Shown here piece by piece: positions 34,640 to 46,186 of a DNA stretch of 64,000 bases. Under the pieces are notes generated by a model. The model saw nothing but the letters and a program-made list of their open reading frames with translations, had not been told where the DNA came from and did no database searches. How positions within the stretch are numbered: the stretch's first letter is position 1; each line of letters starts with the position of its first letter. The DNA comes from Gambelia wislizenii (lineage: Eukaryota; Chordata; Lepidosauria; Squamata; Crotaphytidae): the NCBI GenBank assembly GCA_030847615.1, contig JAUMIR010000003.1, positions 282,342,265 through 282,406,264 on the forward strand, read 5' to 3'. Both the position numbers and the translations under genes were made by a program.

Positions 34640-35095
34640 GTCAGGAACCTTCTGATGGGAAGAATTCTGGACTGATCAGAATCTTCCCATTTCAGGATTT
34701 TTTCTATGCAAAATTTGCATGTGGTTTTATTTTTGTGAAGAAAACAGCATTATCCTATGCAAGAAAAAAATTCTGTGCAGAAAATATTTGCTTCCTGTGC
34801 AGAAAATGCTGTTACTTGTTAAAAAAAATTAAATGCACATTTTGCACAGGATAAGGTACCAATTATGGCATTATCTGCACAGGAAGCAGCATTTTCTGTG
34901 CAGAATATAATATTTCTTTGTAGAAATACTATTTTCTACACAGAAAATCATATTTCTTGCATAGAAAATTCTGTGCTTGTAGGAGGGGTGCAAAAAAGAA
35001 GCCACATGTGAATTGTGCGCAGAATAAGTCCTGAACTGTGCAGCTTTTGAAGACACTCTTGCAACAGAAAGAAAATTGCTAAAGTTCCTTAGTGC
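34640..35095. repeat. repeat built from a palindromic 16-mer, copy 2
   Basis: Same architecture as 21640-22104 but opposite orientation: TTTTTCTATGCAAAATTTGC at one end, GCGCAGAATAAGTCC at the other, and many TTTTCTGTGCAGAAAA variants between. The outer flank AGAAAGAAAATTGCTAAAG also matches the third, decayed copy near 54430. Confidence 0.75.
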
Positions 35096-36774
35096 CTTCC
35101 AGAACAAAAGCAGCAAAGAATTACATCCCTACTCCTGTTTTCAAAAGGTAAGGACTAGAATTACCTCCATAATCAATTCTTTACACAGCAATTACTGTAG
35201 CTTTTCCCTAGTAAGCCACTTCCCTGGGCACCACTGTGCACATACACAGGAAAAGTTTTCATATGGTTTCATTTACGGTACTATTATGGGGAATGTACAA
35301 ACAGTTGCCTTCCACAAATGTGTTTACCTTTGTATTTATTTTTGTACATCTGCATTGTCATAGTCAACCTCAATCTGTTGTTACTTGGGAGCAAAGAATA
35401 AATTCATATCTGTTTCTTAGGCAGCCACCAGATTGATGCTCCCTTACATTTAGATGAATGTCTAAATGCATGTACCATTGAAAGCAACAAAAGAAGAACT
35501 CTGTACTGTGTGTTCCCTTATACTGCATTGCCTTCTATGGGATGTAGATTTTGCTTTGCATTTCCCAAAGGGTAGAGTTTGGCTAGCTGAATGATGTGGT
35601 GTGTTTCCATATCCCATATCTTTAAAACTGTTTTGCATCTCAATATAAACAGCAGGAAGAAAGTATCCGAAGTGTAGGCCTTGTTTCCACAAGGCTTCAT
35701 AAAACGTGCCCACCACCACTTTTGGCTCAGCCCTAATGGAATAATTTACTTCTACATAGAAAGTAAATAAATTGCCTCTGAAAAGAAAATATAACTTCCT
35801 GTTCACTCAGTTCCAAACTATCCACAAAGCTTTTTAATCTTTGAACAAGGATATTTGCAGAAGAGTTGTTCTTTAAGGCTCTGCTGGATCCATCCCATAA
35901 TATTTCCAGGGCCATAAACTCAAGTGTCTGCAATCCAGCTTTTCTAGAGACCTGGCAGTAATTAGCCATACAGACTGCACTGCCTGAAGATAGAGAAACA
36001 ATTCTAGACTGTTAGAATGCATTGAAGAAAATTTAGTCCATAAATATTTCTTGCTATTTTTGCATACTTGCAGAAAGAACTACAAGACGGTGCTGCACTA
36101 GTGCTCTCTAAAGCAAACCTAGTCACTTGTGAAAGATAAGTAGGGCATGAGGCCTGTACATCATTCTAACATTTAATCTCTTTCTAAGCTTTTTTACGTT
36201 AGGACAGATTCTATTTCCATTTACAATCATAAACATCTGTGCCACAGGAGACAAGATTGCTACCAAGCACTACTGTTAGATTTTGCGCCAACAACTTCCA
36301 TTGCTTCATGTGGCTTTTATTTTGTTCTTTAAACAGTTAACCGTGTTTTTGGTCTCTCTTCCAGAAAAGTTTAAATTTAGCCAAGATAAGCGCTAATAGG
36401 AAACATATTAAGGAAATGAGAGAAACCTTCCTTAGAAACCATGCTAGGTAAATGTTGTATGTTTATAAACAACCAGAATTTCATATGTATGGCATCTCAT
36501 ATTTGCCGTCTGATTTATCCTGGGTGAAGAGAAACCAAAACTGAGAGCTATGTCAGACAATCAAACCATTTAAATGAGTCCTTATTTCAATAACGTTCCC
36601 TGGCTTCCACTAAATTAATTCAAAGCCTTTCCACAGTGAGTCAGGATACGCAAAGAAAGCAACAAAGATAAAATTAGTATACATTTTCATGATTCAAGGC
36701 ATACATAAAACTAGCCAGTCACCACTCATTTTTTTAAAGACAGTCCAGTTCCTTTCAAAACAGGAGTAGCAGCT
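35096..36774. other. non-coding stretch, apparently unique
   Basis: No gene or repeat recognised. The interval 36290-36720 is AT-rich, lacks any repeat seen elsewhere in the window, and is a candidate for conserved non-coding sequence; this is only a guess from its texture. Confidence 0.35.
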
Positions 36775-36975
36775 GGTGGGCTCCAGTGAATGTCCATGGA
36801 GCAGTGAATCAGCTTTGAGTTGTAGTCTGAAGTTTAAAGAAGCAAGCCAAAGTGCTTGACGCTATCCCCAAAACAGGTTCAGCACCTTGGATAGCTCCTT
36901 TCAAGTCTGCAATAAAACCAAAAGTGGATTCATCACCCCGCTGATGTGGAAACTATCAGCCGCCGCCACCATCGA
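36775..36975. repeat. palindromic repeat family P, copy 3
   Basis: Core GGTTCAGCACCTTGGATAGC with mirrored CAAAGTGCTTGACGCTATCC, outer arms GCAGTGAATCAGC and GGATTCATCACCCCGCTGAT. More diverged than copy 1. Confidence 0.55.
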
Positions 36976-37096
36976 ACAGGGGTAATTCTACTATTAACTT
37001 CTGCCAAGGGTGAATTGAATGCTCCATTTCTTCCTTGTCTTGGCTAGTTGGCAATCTCTGTATCACTCTGCCTGTCTGAATGATCTTGTTGCCCTA

Positions 37097-40000
37097 GGAG
37101 TCAAAAAAAAAACTTGCACAGGCAGCAAGTAAAGGGAACGCATGGTCTCAGATGTCTCTACACTAATGCACAGAGCATGGGAAATAAGCAAGATGAACTT
37201 GAACTCCTCGCACTACAAAACAAATCTGATATAATAGGCATTACTGAAACCTGGTGGGATGAGTCACATGATTGGAATGTAGGAATAGGGGGGTATAACC
37301 TTTATAAGAGAAACAGGCCAAACAGGAAAGGAGGAGGAATAGCATTATATGTCAGGGATATTTCTACCACTTAAGAGATCCATGACATCAATACTAGAAG
37401 CCAGGTGGAGAGCATCTGGATAAAAATTAAAGGGGAGAGAAACAACAGGGATGTTATTGTGGGACTCTACTACAGACCCACAAGTCAGACGGAGGAATTG
37501 GATGATACCTTTCTAGAACAGATGAGCACACACGCAGAAAGGAGAGATGTAGTAGTGATGGGTGACTTCAACTATCCTGATATTTGCTGGCAATCTAACT
37601 CAACCAAAACTTCAAGGTCTAGCAAATTCCTGACTTGCCTGGAAGACAATTTCATGGTCCAAAAGGTGGAAGAGGCAACAAGGGGCTCAGCTATTTTAGA
37701 TCTGATCCTAACCAACAGGGATGACCTGATTAATGGGGTACAAGTGGTGGGATCCTTAGGTGAGAGTGATCATGTTCTCTTGGAGTTTATTATACAATGG
37801 AAAGGAGAAGCCAGGCATAGTCAGGCACGCATTCTCGACTTTAGGAGAGCTGATTTCAATAAACTCAGGGAAATACTGGGGGTTATCCCATGGTCAGGAA
37901 TATTAAAAGAGAAGAGACCTCAAGATGGATGGGACTTTCTCAAAAGGGAGATACTGAAGGCACAATTTCAAACAGTACCATTGAGGAAGAAAAATGGGAG
38001 GTGTCTCAAAAAAACAGGATGGATGACTAAAGAACTTTCAACGGAGCTAAGTTTTAAATGGAACATGTATAGGAAATGGAAAAAGGGGGAAATCACCGAA
38101 GAAGACTTCAAACAGATAGCGAACATGTGTAGGAGTAAAGTCAGAAAAGCTAAAGTGCAGAATGAGCTCAGGCTTGCTAGAGAGGTTAAGAACAATAAAA
38201 AGGAGTTTTTTGGGTATGTCCGCAGCAAAAGGAGGAAGAAGGAAATGGTAGGGCCACTACATGGAGAAGATGGCAAAATGCTAACAGGGGACAGAGAAAA
38301 GGCAGAATTACTCAACACCTTCTTTGCCTCAGTGTTTTCAGAAAAGGAAAAGGGTGACCAACCTGAGGATAAAGGAACAGAGGACACAATAGGGGAAATC
38401 CAGCACAGAATAAGCAAAGAGGTAGTTCAGGAATACCTTCTTAATCTAAATGAATTTAAATCTCCAGGACCAGATGAACTACATCCAAGAGTATTAAAAG
38501 AGCTGGCAAATGTAATCTCAGAGCCATTGGCAATAATCTTTGAGAACTCCTGGAGAACAGGAGAAGTCCCAGCAGACTGGAGGAGGGCAAACGTTGTCCC
38601 CATTTTCAAAAAGGGGGGGAAGGAGGATCCCAACAATTATCATCCAGTTAGTCTGACATCAATACCAGGGAAGATTCTAGAGCAGATCATTAAACAGAGA
38701 GTCTGTGAACATTTAGAAGGCAATGCCATAATCACAAAAAGTCAACATGGGTTTCAGAGAAACAAGTCATGTCAGACTAATCTGATCTCTTTTTTTGATA
38801 AAATTACCAGCTTGGTAGATGAAGGGAACGCTGTGGATATCGCATACCTTGATTTCAGTAAGGCCTTTGACAAGGTTCCCCATGACATTCTTGCAAACAA
38901 GCTTGTAAAATGTGGGCTAGACAAGTTAACAGTTCAATGGATTTGTAACTGGTTGACCGGCCGAACCCAAAGGGTGCTCAGCAGTGGCTCTTCTTCATCT
39001 TGGAAAGATTTGACCAGTGGGGTGCCACAGGGTTCAGTCCTGGGCCCAGTGCTATTCAACATCTTTATTAATGACTTGGATGAGAGAATTAGAGGCATAC
39101 TTATCAAATTTGCAGATGACACCAAATTAGGAGGAGTAGCTAATACCCTAGAGGACAGGATCAAAATTCAGAATGACCTGGATAGACTGGAGAGTTGGGC
39201 CAAAGCTAACAAAATGAAATTCAATATGGAGAAATGTAAGGTACTGCACTTAGGGTGAACAAATGAAATGCATAGATATAGGATGGAGGAGACCTGGCTG
39301 AATGAGACTAAATGCGAAAGGGATCTAGGAGTCCTAGTAGACCACAAGTTGAACATGAGTCAACAGTGTGATGCGGCAGCTAAAAAGGCCAATGCGATTT
39401 TGGGTTGCATCAATAGAAGTATAGTGTCTAGATCAAGGGAAGTAATAGTGCCACTCTATTCTGCCTTGGTCAGACCTCACCTGGAATGCTGTGTCCAGTT
39501 CTGGGCACCACAATTCAAAAAGAATATTGACAAATTGGAGCGTGTCCAGAGAAGGGTGACTAAAATGGTGAAAGGTCTGGAAACCATGCCTTATGAGGAG
39601 AAACATAGGGAGCTGGGTATGTTTAGCCTGGAAAAAAGATGATTAAGAGGGGATATGATAGCCCTGTTTAAGTATTTGAAGGGGTGTCACATTGAGGATG
39701 GAGCAGGCTTGTTTTCTGCTGCTCCAGAGACTAGAACACGGAGCAATGGGTGCAAGCTCCAGGAACAGAGATTCCACCTCAACATGAGGAGGAACTTTTT
39801 GACAGTAAGAGCTGTTCAGCAGTGGAACACACTCCCTCGGAGCATGGTGGGGTCTCCTTCCTTGGAGGTCTTTAAACAGAGGCTGGATGGCCATCTGTCG
39901 GGGATGCTTTGATCATGATTTTCTGCGTGGCAGGGGGTTGGACTGGATGGTCCTAGTGGTCTCTTCCAACTCTGCAGTTCTATGATTCTATGATTCTATG
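37097..40000 (+). mobile_element. CR1 LINE copy A, 5'-truncated
   Basis: Begins just before the ORF2 N-terminus (shared AAAAAACTTGCACAGG with copy B at 49961) and ends in the CR1 3' tail TTCTATGATTCTATGATTCT at 39978-40000. It holds nearly all of ORF2 and a short 3' UTR but no ORF1. It aligns closely by eye to copy B, so both belong to one subfamily. No target duplication is expected for CR1. Confidence 0.95.
37114..39912 (+). pseudogene. CR1 ORF2 (endonuclease-reverse transcriptase), one frame with three nonsense codons
   Basis: The CR1 ORF2 protein nicks target DNA and reverse transcribes the element RNA. One frame runs the whole length, about 930 codons, with premature stops at 37372-37374 (TAA), 39256-39258 (TGA) and 39640-39642 (TGA); copy B has sense codons (GAA, AGG, TGG) at those points. 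Endonuclease motifs: YTNAQSMGNK near the N-terminus, ITETWWDESHDW, MGDFNYPDI and GESDHVLLEF. RT motifs: FKSPGPDELHPR, PVSLTS, YLDFSKAFDKVPHD (motif A, near residue 590), SGVPQGSVLGP and KFADDTKLG (catalytic FADD near residue 667). The C-terminal CR1 domain ends in FKQRLDGHLSGML. No frameshift is visible. It could not give a full-length enzyme without readthrough. Confidence 0.93.
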
Positions 40001-40180
40001 GTTGTATCCTAAGGAATTTCAAAGCTTGTAGTCTGTTGAGGCACTTAAAGGAGCTCTCGTGCTAAGAATTCTATGTATCCCTCCCTAAACTGCAAATCCC
40101 AGGATTCCATAGCATGTTATCAAGGCAGTTAAAGTGGAATAATATCACTACTATTGTGTAGTGTGAAAGGGCTCTAAGTC
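40001..40180. mobile_element. partial palindromic MITE, family H2
   Basis: Right half only: CCTCCCTAAACTGCAAATCC, CAGGATTCCATAGCATG, GCAGTTAAAGTGGAATAATA, ending TGTGTAGTGTGAAAGGGC. Adjoins the CR1 tail. Confidence 0.6.
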
Positions 40181-42440
40181 AACTAACAACTCTTGACAAA
40201 AAAAAGGCAACAGATAGAAGGAGTTGGGACCTTAAGCTTCCTTTCCTTTTCTCCTTCAGCATACACAATAAAATTGTATAACTAGCTTCTTTATTATAAG
40301 CATGTAAAAGGAACCAATATAATAGGTATATTATGCACGTCAAATGCACAAGTCCCTTTTTTCCCCTCTCCCCACCAAAGGAGGTTCCAGATTGTCCTGT
40401 GCTTAGGGCCTGTCTGAAAGGTCTTGTTGCCCTGGGCATGAGACAATACCTCCATGCCTCCACATTCAGTTTGGCATTTGACACATTTCTGTCCTCCAGT
40501 AGAAGATGGAAATTAATAGGGAAAGGCTTGGAACAAATTCTTATGCACTGGAAGAGCTTGCTGCCATTTTGAAAAGAATACTGTCAGGAAGTGACAAGGA
40601 AACTACTAGAGCTAGGAAAAGCTAACTTTTTTGGACTGCAACTCCCAGACTCCTGCCCCCCAGGGAGCATGGCTATTGACCATGTCCCTTTGTAACTTAC
40701 TTTAAAAAAAAAAAAAAACCTTTTTCAGGTTCTGGAGATCACATAGCGTGCATGTTCCTTTCTCACTTCTGGTCAAAGCCTGCTGAGATCTCAGTCAAAC
40801 CACCACTTGGAGTTATGCAAGCTGAATGATACCAAAGAGGAAAGGATCTGGCCCTCTACAGATGAGACTGCACTGCTCTGGACTTGGGTGAAAAGCCCCA
40901 GAGTGAAATCTAGCAGAACAATTAACAGCTATCAGAAATGAATATATAAAATAGAATAAACAAATAGTAAATTAGCACATTGTGTATACAGTATATACCT
41001 AACATTGTCTGTATTCCTATTATGTGTACTTGTAGAGAGCTAACTTCTGCAAGACTCCAATGACAATTCTTGTATATAACATTAATCTGTATATATCATC
41101 TGGAAGGCATATACAACGTACATATATAGCATCAACACTCTGAATGAAAAAAAGCAGTTTACACTTATATATTCTGTATAAGTTGGGTGTTCCTAATTTT
41201 TCTCTGAAAACTAGACTTCAGAGATACTGGCTTGAATGGCAAAGTTATATTTCTTTCAGTTATTTTTAGTACTGTTCTGAAATACAGAATTTACATTCAC
41301 CTGAAAGATTCATGATAGCATAAACAACAGAGGCCTACAATAAAACTTCAAGATTTGCATTTGTGTGTTTTTTCTGGAAAATGCATTATCTTTTATTGCC
41401 TGATGAAATATCACATGGCAAGTTCAGAGCAAGTAAGAAACTTGGAATATTTGAGTGGAATTTGCATACAGTCTCCTAACAGCCATTTGCTATGAATGTT
41501 GAAAACACTGGTTGTCTTTGTTTTCACTGGAAAGCAGAAGTTCTGATGATTGTAATAACTGGCAATAATACTTATAACCAGATCTCATAAAGTAGCCTTA
41601 TAAATAAGGATCACTCTGTATTCCTGGAAAAAATGTTTCCTGTACATTACAGATATAGCCTGCACATCATGAGAAAAGGGTGGGTGACTACAACAGAGAC
41701 CAATGGTACAGCATTCTTGTTCTCTTCAAATAAAACCTTTCTGTAAGAGGTCTGTAACTTTCTGCAGCTTTAGTAAGAGGTAGACAGAAGGGCAGATAAA
41801 TGCTTCCCCAATTCTTCACTGAGGGCCAGTTGCCAGTAAGAGCAATTATTGAATTACTAAAACATGATGGTGAATACTTTCACACACTGCCTTCTCTTCC
41901 TCTTGTCCCTCCCATAACTATACAGCACTTGAAAAAGTTACTTTTTGGACCAAGAAATAATGTCTCCAAATCTATACATTCTTGAATTGATGTTAGAGTT
42001 CACCCAGTAGAGATGTAGGATACTCAAAATACATACAACTTGTATACAGAGCAGCTGGACATTGCAAACAACCCTAACCCCACCTGATCCAATTGCTGTG
42101 AATTTGTCCATTTCTTAAAGAGGATTTGTTCAGTCCTTTTCTCTGTAGAATATGGAAGATCTCTCTGTGACTTACATTGTTTTATTTATATTTTGATGCT
42201 TATGTGTATACTATTGACTAAAGTCAACAGCGAAGTGGGGGAGTGAGAATCATGTGACACACACACACACACACACTAAGATCATTGGACTGCAGTCCAC
42301 CACAACCAGTCTAGAGGATTGATGGCAGCTGTACTCCAGTAACTTCTGGAGGGCTGCTCAATTCTCACCCCTGCAGTACACTGACTGTCAGAATCCTGTA
42401 TGACCTTTCATTCAACATAAATTGTTGTGCACTTAACTCA
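40181..42440. other. non-coding stretch, mostly unrecognised
   Basis: No gene. A 'TTTTTTGGACTGCAACTCCC' fragment (40625-40680), a (CA)n run at 42258-42276 and a hAT-like 'CATTGGACTGCAGTCC ... TAACTTCTGGAGGGC' fragment (42280-42358) are the only repeats seen. The interval 40900-41800 looks unique. Confidence 0.4.
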
Positions 42441-42749
42441 GGACTTTATCAGACGTGGCAAAAACTGTGTCAGAAGAATGCTACAAGAACAAAAATGGGT
42501 AACATTGCCAGACAACATCATCCTTCAGCAATTCCAGGGGCATAGCATGGGTGTGAATAATGTGTCCCTTTTTATTGATGGCTTAGCCCATCAGTAAATA
42601 GGAACGCTTTATTCACGCCCGTGTTACGTCCCCAAATGGCTGAATGATGTGGGTGCCTAGTAATGTTGCCCTTTCTGTTCCTGTAGCGTTCTTCTGACAC
42701 AGTTGGGGACACAGTTTTGTGCTGCATTCCCCCGCATCTGATAAAGTCC
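42441..42749. mobile_element. 309-bp MITE with TTATCAGAC termini
   Basis: Ends GGACTTTATCAGACGTGG and GCATCTGATAAAGTCC are inverted repeats. Flanking triplets TCA and CAA do not match exactly. The interior is palindromic: GCTACAAGAACAAAAATGGG / CTTTCTGTTCCTGTAGCG, and the hairpin TTATTGATGGCTTAGCCCAT lies at its centre (42574-42595). Confidence 0.8.
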
Positions 42750-42756
42750 CAAGAGT

Positions 42757-42962
42757 CTTATCAAACTACAGTGTTATAGCACTCTAATTCTACTTTAACT
42801 GCTTGGCTACCTCCTGTGGAATTCTGGGGTTTGTAGTTTAGTGAAGCCTAAGAGCTAAATGCCCTTCCCTAAACTGCAAATCCCAGGATTCTACAGGAAG
42901 CAGCCAGAGCAGTTAAAGTGGAATAATTGTGCTATTAATAGTGTAGAACAATAAGGCCTTAA
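42757..42962. mobile_element. palindromic MITE, family H2
   Basis: Arms AGTGTTATAGCACTCTAATT, TTTAACTGC and GCAGTTAAAGTGGAATAATT, with the core GAATTCTGGGGTTTGTAGTT and CTGCAAATCCCAGGATTC. It lies 8 bp after the MITE at 42441-42749. The extreme termini are eroded. Confidence 0.7.
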
Positions 42963-43089
42963 ATAGCAGAGGTGCTAAGAAACCCGCTTACTGAATTGTG
43001 AAGATGTGTAGCTGGTCACCAGCCTGCCCAATGCCCATTGGAGTTGCCTGATGTGCATCATGGGTCCGATGTGTATCAGGGGGCTGTGA

Positions 43090-43360
43090 TGAAATGGCTG
43101 TATGAGCTGGTTCTTTTGAGTGAAGTGCCAAGAGAAGTCAGATTGGCACCCTCCCTGTCTTCCTTCTGGAGTCAAGTAAAAACTTTCCTGCCTCAGCAGG
43201 CCTTTGCTGATCTTTGCTAGTGGCAGTTCTAGGGTATATGTGAGTGTTGTGTACATGTGTTTATATGTGAGTGTTGTGTATGTGTGCCACTTTGAGTCCC
43301 AAATTGGGGGGGGGGAGGATAGAAATAAAGATAATAATAGTAGTAGTAGTAGCAGCAGCA

Positions 43361-43395
<35 letters not shown>

Positions 43396-43398
43396 GTT
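43090..43398 (+). mobile_element. L2-like LINE 3' end with trinucleotide tail
   Basis: A coding remnant reads SFWSQVKTFLPQQAFAD (about 43164-43213), the L2 C-terminal motif equivalent to FKKAIKTDLFWQAF. Then a short 3' UTR, GGAGGATAGAAATAAAGAT, and a (TAG)n(CAG)n(AAT)n tail at 43335-43396. The N-terminal part is absent. Confidence 0.7.
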
Positions 43399-43399
43399 G

Positions 43400-44550
43400 C
43401 AGCTTGATAGCTGGTTGCCAGGCAACGGGCAGCACAGAAGGAGTGAAACCCAGCCCAGTTGTATACAATGGGAGGAGCCTCCTGGTGAGAAGAGAGTGGC
43501 TGAGAGTCTTGGGAAGTTGGTTCTAGACAGGGGAGAAAGGGAATTGTTGCGAGAGCTAAGGAGCTTACACAGAGATGTGTGTCAAGGGGAAGGGAGTTAG
43601 CTAGAGAATGGTTAAAGTCTGCCAAATGTTTGATTTTAATATAACCATTCTGAGCTTGACGCAACTCACATAAGGCTGTGGCCTCACTAAGGCTGGTGTC
43701 ACCCTTCCCCCTGATAGTATCATCTGGAGCAGTTTGGCCAAGGCCCCCACAAGGGGGGGCTGATGGGGCTCTAACATGGGGGCCGGGATTAGGAAGGGGG
43801 CCTGGTGTGATATTATTGTAAGTTTTTATTATGTAAATCAATTTAGTGTTTTTTTTAAAATAAATATAAATATTACTTTGGTGCCATCATTTAAACTGAC
43901 ATTTTAAATTTTATCCTAAATCCTGTAGAGCATCTCACTACCCTTAACCTTAGGAGGAGGTAGGGGCCCGACCAAAGATCCTGGTCTGGGGGCTTGCTTC
44001 AGGATGTGGGGGCCATGAGTTGGGCCTCTCTCTTCACCCTCCTAGTGGTACCACTGACATAATAAGATACTTTATATCTGAAAAATCTTCAATAAAAGTT
44101 ACTGTTTGTTTTATAGTAATTGACTTGGACTGAGTTGATGGCTAGTAACTGGAAAGAAGAGAGGACACACTAGCTAAAATATCGTAGCTGGTTGATGGAG
44201 ACACCTAGCCCTTTTACACTTCAGGATAGTGTTATAAGGGTGGGGGTAGGGTAAATTATTGGTGATGGGGTGCCTTATGAGGTTGGTAGTGTGAGACCAA
44301 CTATGTGTTAACAAAGGCACTGTCACAATGTGCATCGGAGGCCCAATGTGCATCATGGGCCATAGCTCATTGGACCCAATCTGCTTCAGTCCCATTGTGC
44401 ATCAATCCCTTTGCTGGCTCTGCTACATAGTCACCTAACAGCAACTGCCCTTTACTGGATATGGATGTTGGACATCTTCACAATTCTATTTCCTGAAGAC
44501 TCAAATCCACTTATGAGCATGCAACACCCCAACAAGAGTCTGGCTGTCAT
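43400..44550. other. non-coding stretch inside a wide inverted repeat
   Basis: No gene. The 15-mer GAATTGTGAAGATGT at 42994 recurs inverted as ACATCTTCACAATTC at 44474-44488, suggesting the ends of a larger element. A GTGTCACC ... AGTGGTACCACTG pattern (43690-44056) resembles termini of another DNA transposon but was not resolved. Confidence 0.35.
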
Positions 44551-44557
44551 AAATAAG

Positions 44558-44598
44558 TTAAATTAAATTAAATTAAATTAAATTAAATTAAATTAAAT
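44558..44598. repeat. (AATTA)n microsatellite
   Basis: Eight tandem copies of TTAAA/AATTA. Confidence 0.95.
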
Positions 44599-45652
44599 AT
44601 ATTAAAACCTTTCACTTTTAATTTTAAAAAATATTAGTTTTCAACTTTTATATCCTACCTTTCTATTAAAAGATTAAAGATACTCTAATAAAATATTTTA
44701 AGATACCCACTTTGGATCTTATATAAGGAGAAAGGTGAAACAAAAATAAAATAAAATAATAAAGAGGTTTATACTTTAAAATACATAGTCATAAAAACAA
44801 GATAAAATTGAGTTGTCTGAATTGCAGCGTACAATACGACAATAACAGGAAGGAGTAAAAATTGTACAGAAAAATCGCATGTACATTGTCCAGCTTAAAC
44901 AATGATGGTTACAACCTACACACTTGCCAAAAGTCACTGCTGCTGACAGGATCCTACCTGACAGGAAAATCATCTTGCAAGAGAACCTGATAACATGTGT
45001 CTTACCCTTCTTACTGATAGCAATAATGTTTCCAAGAGGTGGAGAAGAAAAGGGGAGTAATTATATAAGAAAGTGAATCAACATTTCGTGAGACAGTAAT
45101 TCTCCTCAGTAGAACTTTGATCTGGAAGATATACATGTCTAGAGGGAGTTGTTCTGTTCTGTTATATGCCATTCAAAGTACTCTATGAAATCTATGAGTA
45201 CATTAAAGAGAAAAGAGTGTGCTTTTGACACAACAGTTGTAGCACTGACTGTAAAACAACAACAACCCAACAGTTGATTATTGCTCTTGTTCACAGACAG
45301 TTATCTGTCAGTTTGGCCTATGTTGGCCACGGTGAGTTTCTAACAGGCCTCCAGCTGTAATCAATGAAAGACAAACTGTGTTAGTAAATTGCACAGTCCC
45401 ATTTAACAATAGATCATATATCTGACACTTCACTCTGAGAGGGTGCCTCCCCGTCTTTTCAGTAGTTGTGTCAGAAAATCAATCAGTGACTTCAGCAAAA
45501 TCTTGATACTTTTCTCTCATCTGCAGGAGACATTAATAATTCATTGCCACTCTTCTTTTTCAGATCACCCCCTATTCTTCACCTAAACACCTCACAGAAT
45601 ATACATTTACTGACGCTACCAGGAGTCTCCAATTACCCTTCTGCTAACACTT
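44599..45652. other. non-coding stretch, apparently unique
   Basis: No gene. A possible eroded L2 tail at 44640-44700 (CTTTTATATCCTACCTTTCT). The interval 45280-45600 is free of recognised repeats. Confidence 0.35.
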
Positions 45653-45817
45653 AAATATGTCAAGATAGCATATCTGGAAAGGTAAAGCTTTAGGGCAGCC
45701 CAAGTCTGGAGGACAAGTGATTTAATTATCTTAAGCTTAAGATAATTAATTCACTTGTCCTCCAGACCTGAGTGGCCCTAAGCTTTACCTTTCTAGATAT
45801 ACTATCTGTACATATTT
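45653..45817. repeat. 165-bp near-perfect palindrome
   Basis: The arms AAATATGT...AGATAGCATATCT, GGTAAAGCTTTAGGGC, GTCTGGAGGACAAGTGA mirror TCACTTGTCCTCCAGAC, GGCCCTAAGCTTTACC, AGATATACTATCT...ACATATTT, centred on CTTAAGCTTAAG at 45735. Only a few mismatches and small indels separate the arms. No duplication of flanks was found. Confidence 0.88.
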
Positions 45818-45827
45818 TATAGATTTG

Positions 45828-46012
45828 GGAGCCAGAGTGGCATAGTGGTTTGAGCATTGAACTGTGACTCTGGAGACCAAGGTTCAAATTCCCACTTGGC
45901 CATTAAAATCCACTGGGTGACTTTGGGCAAGTCACACACTCTCAGCCTCAGAATACCTCATGATAGGTTCACCATAAGTTGGAAACTACTTGAAGGTGCA
46001 CAACAACAACAT
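45828..46012 (+). mobile_element. MIR/CORE-like SINE with internal deletion
   Basis: GGAGCCAGAGTGGCATAGTG, GGTTCAAATTCCC (B-box-like), CCACTGGGTGACTTTGGGCA, CTCAGCCTCAG, then a jump to TCATGATAGGTTCACCATAA and the tail AACAACAACATC. It begins 10 bp after the palindrome at 45653-45817. Confidence 0.83.
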
Positions 46013-46036
46013 CATTATAGATTTAATCCTATCAGT

Positions 46037-46088
46037 GTTTGTGTGTGTGTTTGCGCTCTCTGTCTCTGTCTGTCTGTCTGTCTGTTTG

Positions 46089-46123
<35 letters not shown>

Positions 46124-46140
46124 ATGTGTATATACACACA
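46037..46140. repeat. compound microsatellite (TG)n-(TCTG)n-(TC)n-(TG)n
   Basis: Successive runs of TG, TCTG, TC, TG and a TATACACACA end. Low-complexity frames through it are artefacts. Confidence 0.93.
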
Positions 46141-46186
46141 GGAACAAATTTCACAGAGCAGTACAGTTTCACAATCCTGGTGGCCT

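Noticed and set aside
37968..38417. Open frame on the minus strand within CR1 ORF2 (and its twin at 51057-51488)
   Set aside because: Antisense shadow of the RT frame; present in both copies only because the sense sequence is shared.
42975..43841. 288-codon open frame on the minus strand
   Set aside because: It crosses the trinucleotide tail, giving long Ile/Leu runs, and joins unrelated repeats. No domain is visible.
43690..44056. Possible DNA transposon with GTGTCACC / AGTGGTACCACTG ends
   Set aside because: The left terminus could not be defined and no duplication was found, so it is not listed as an element.
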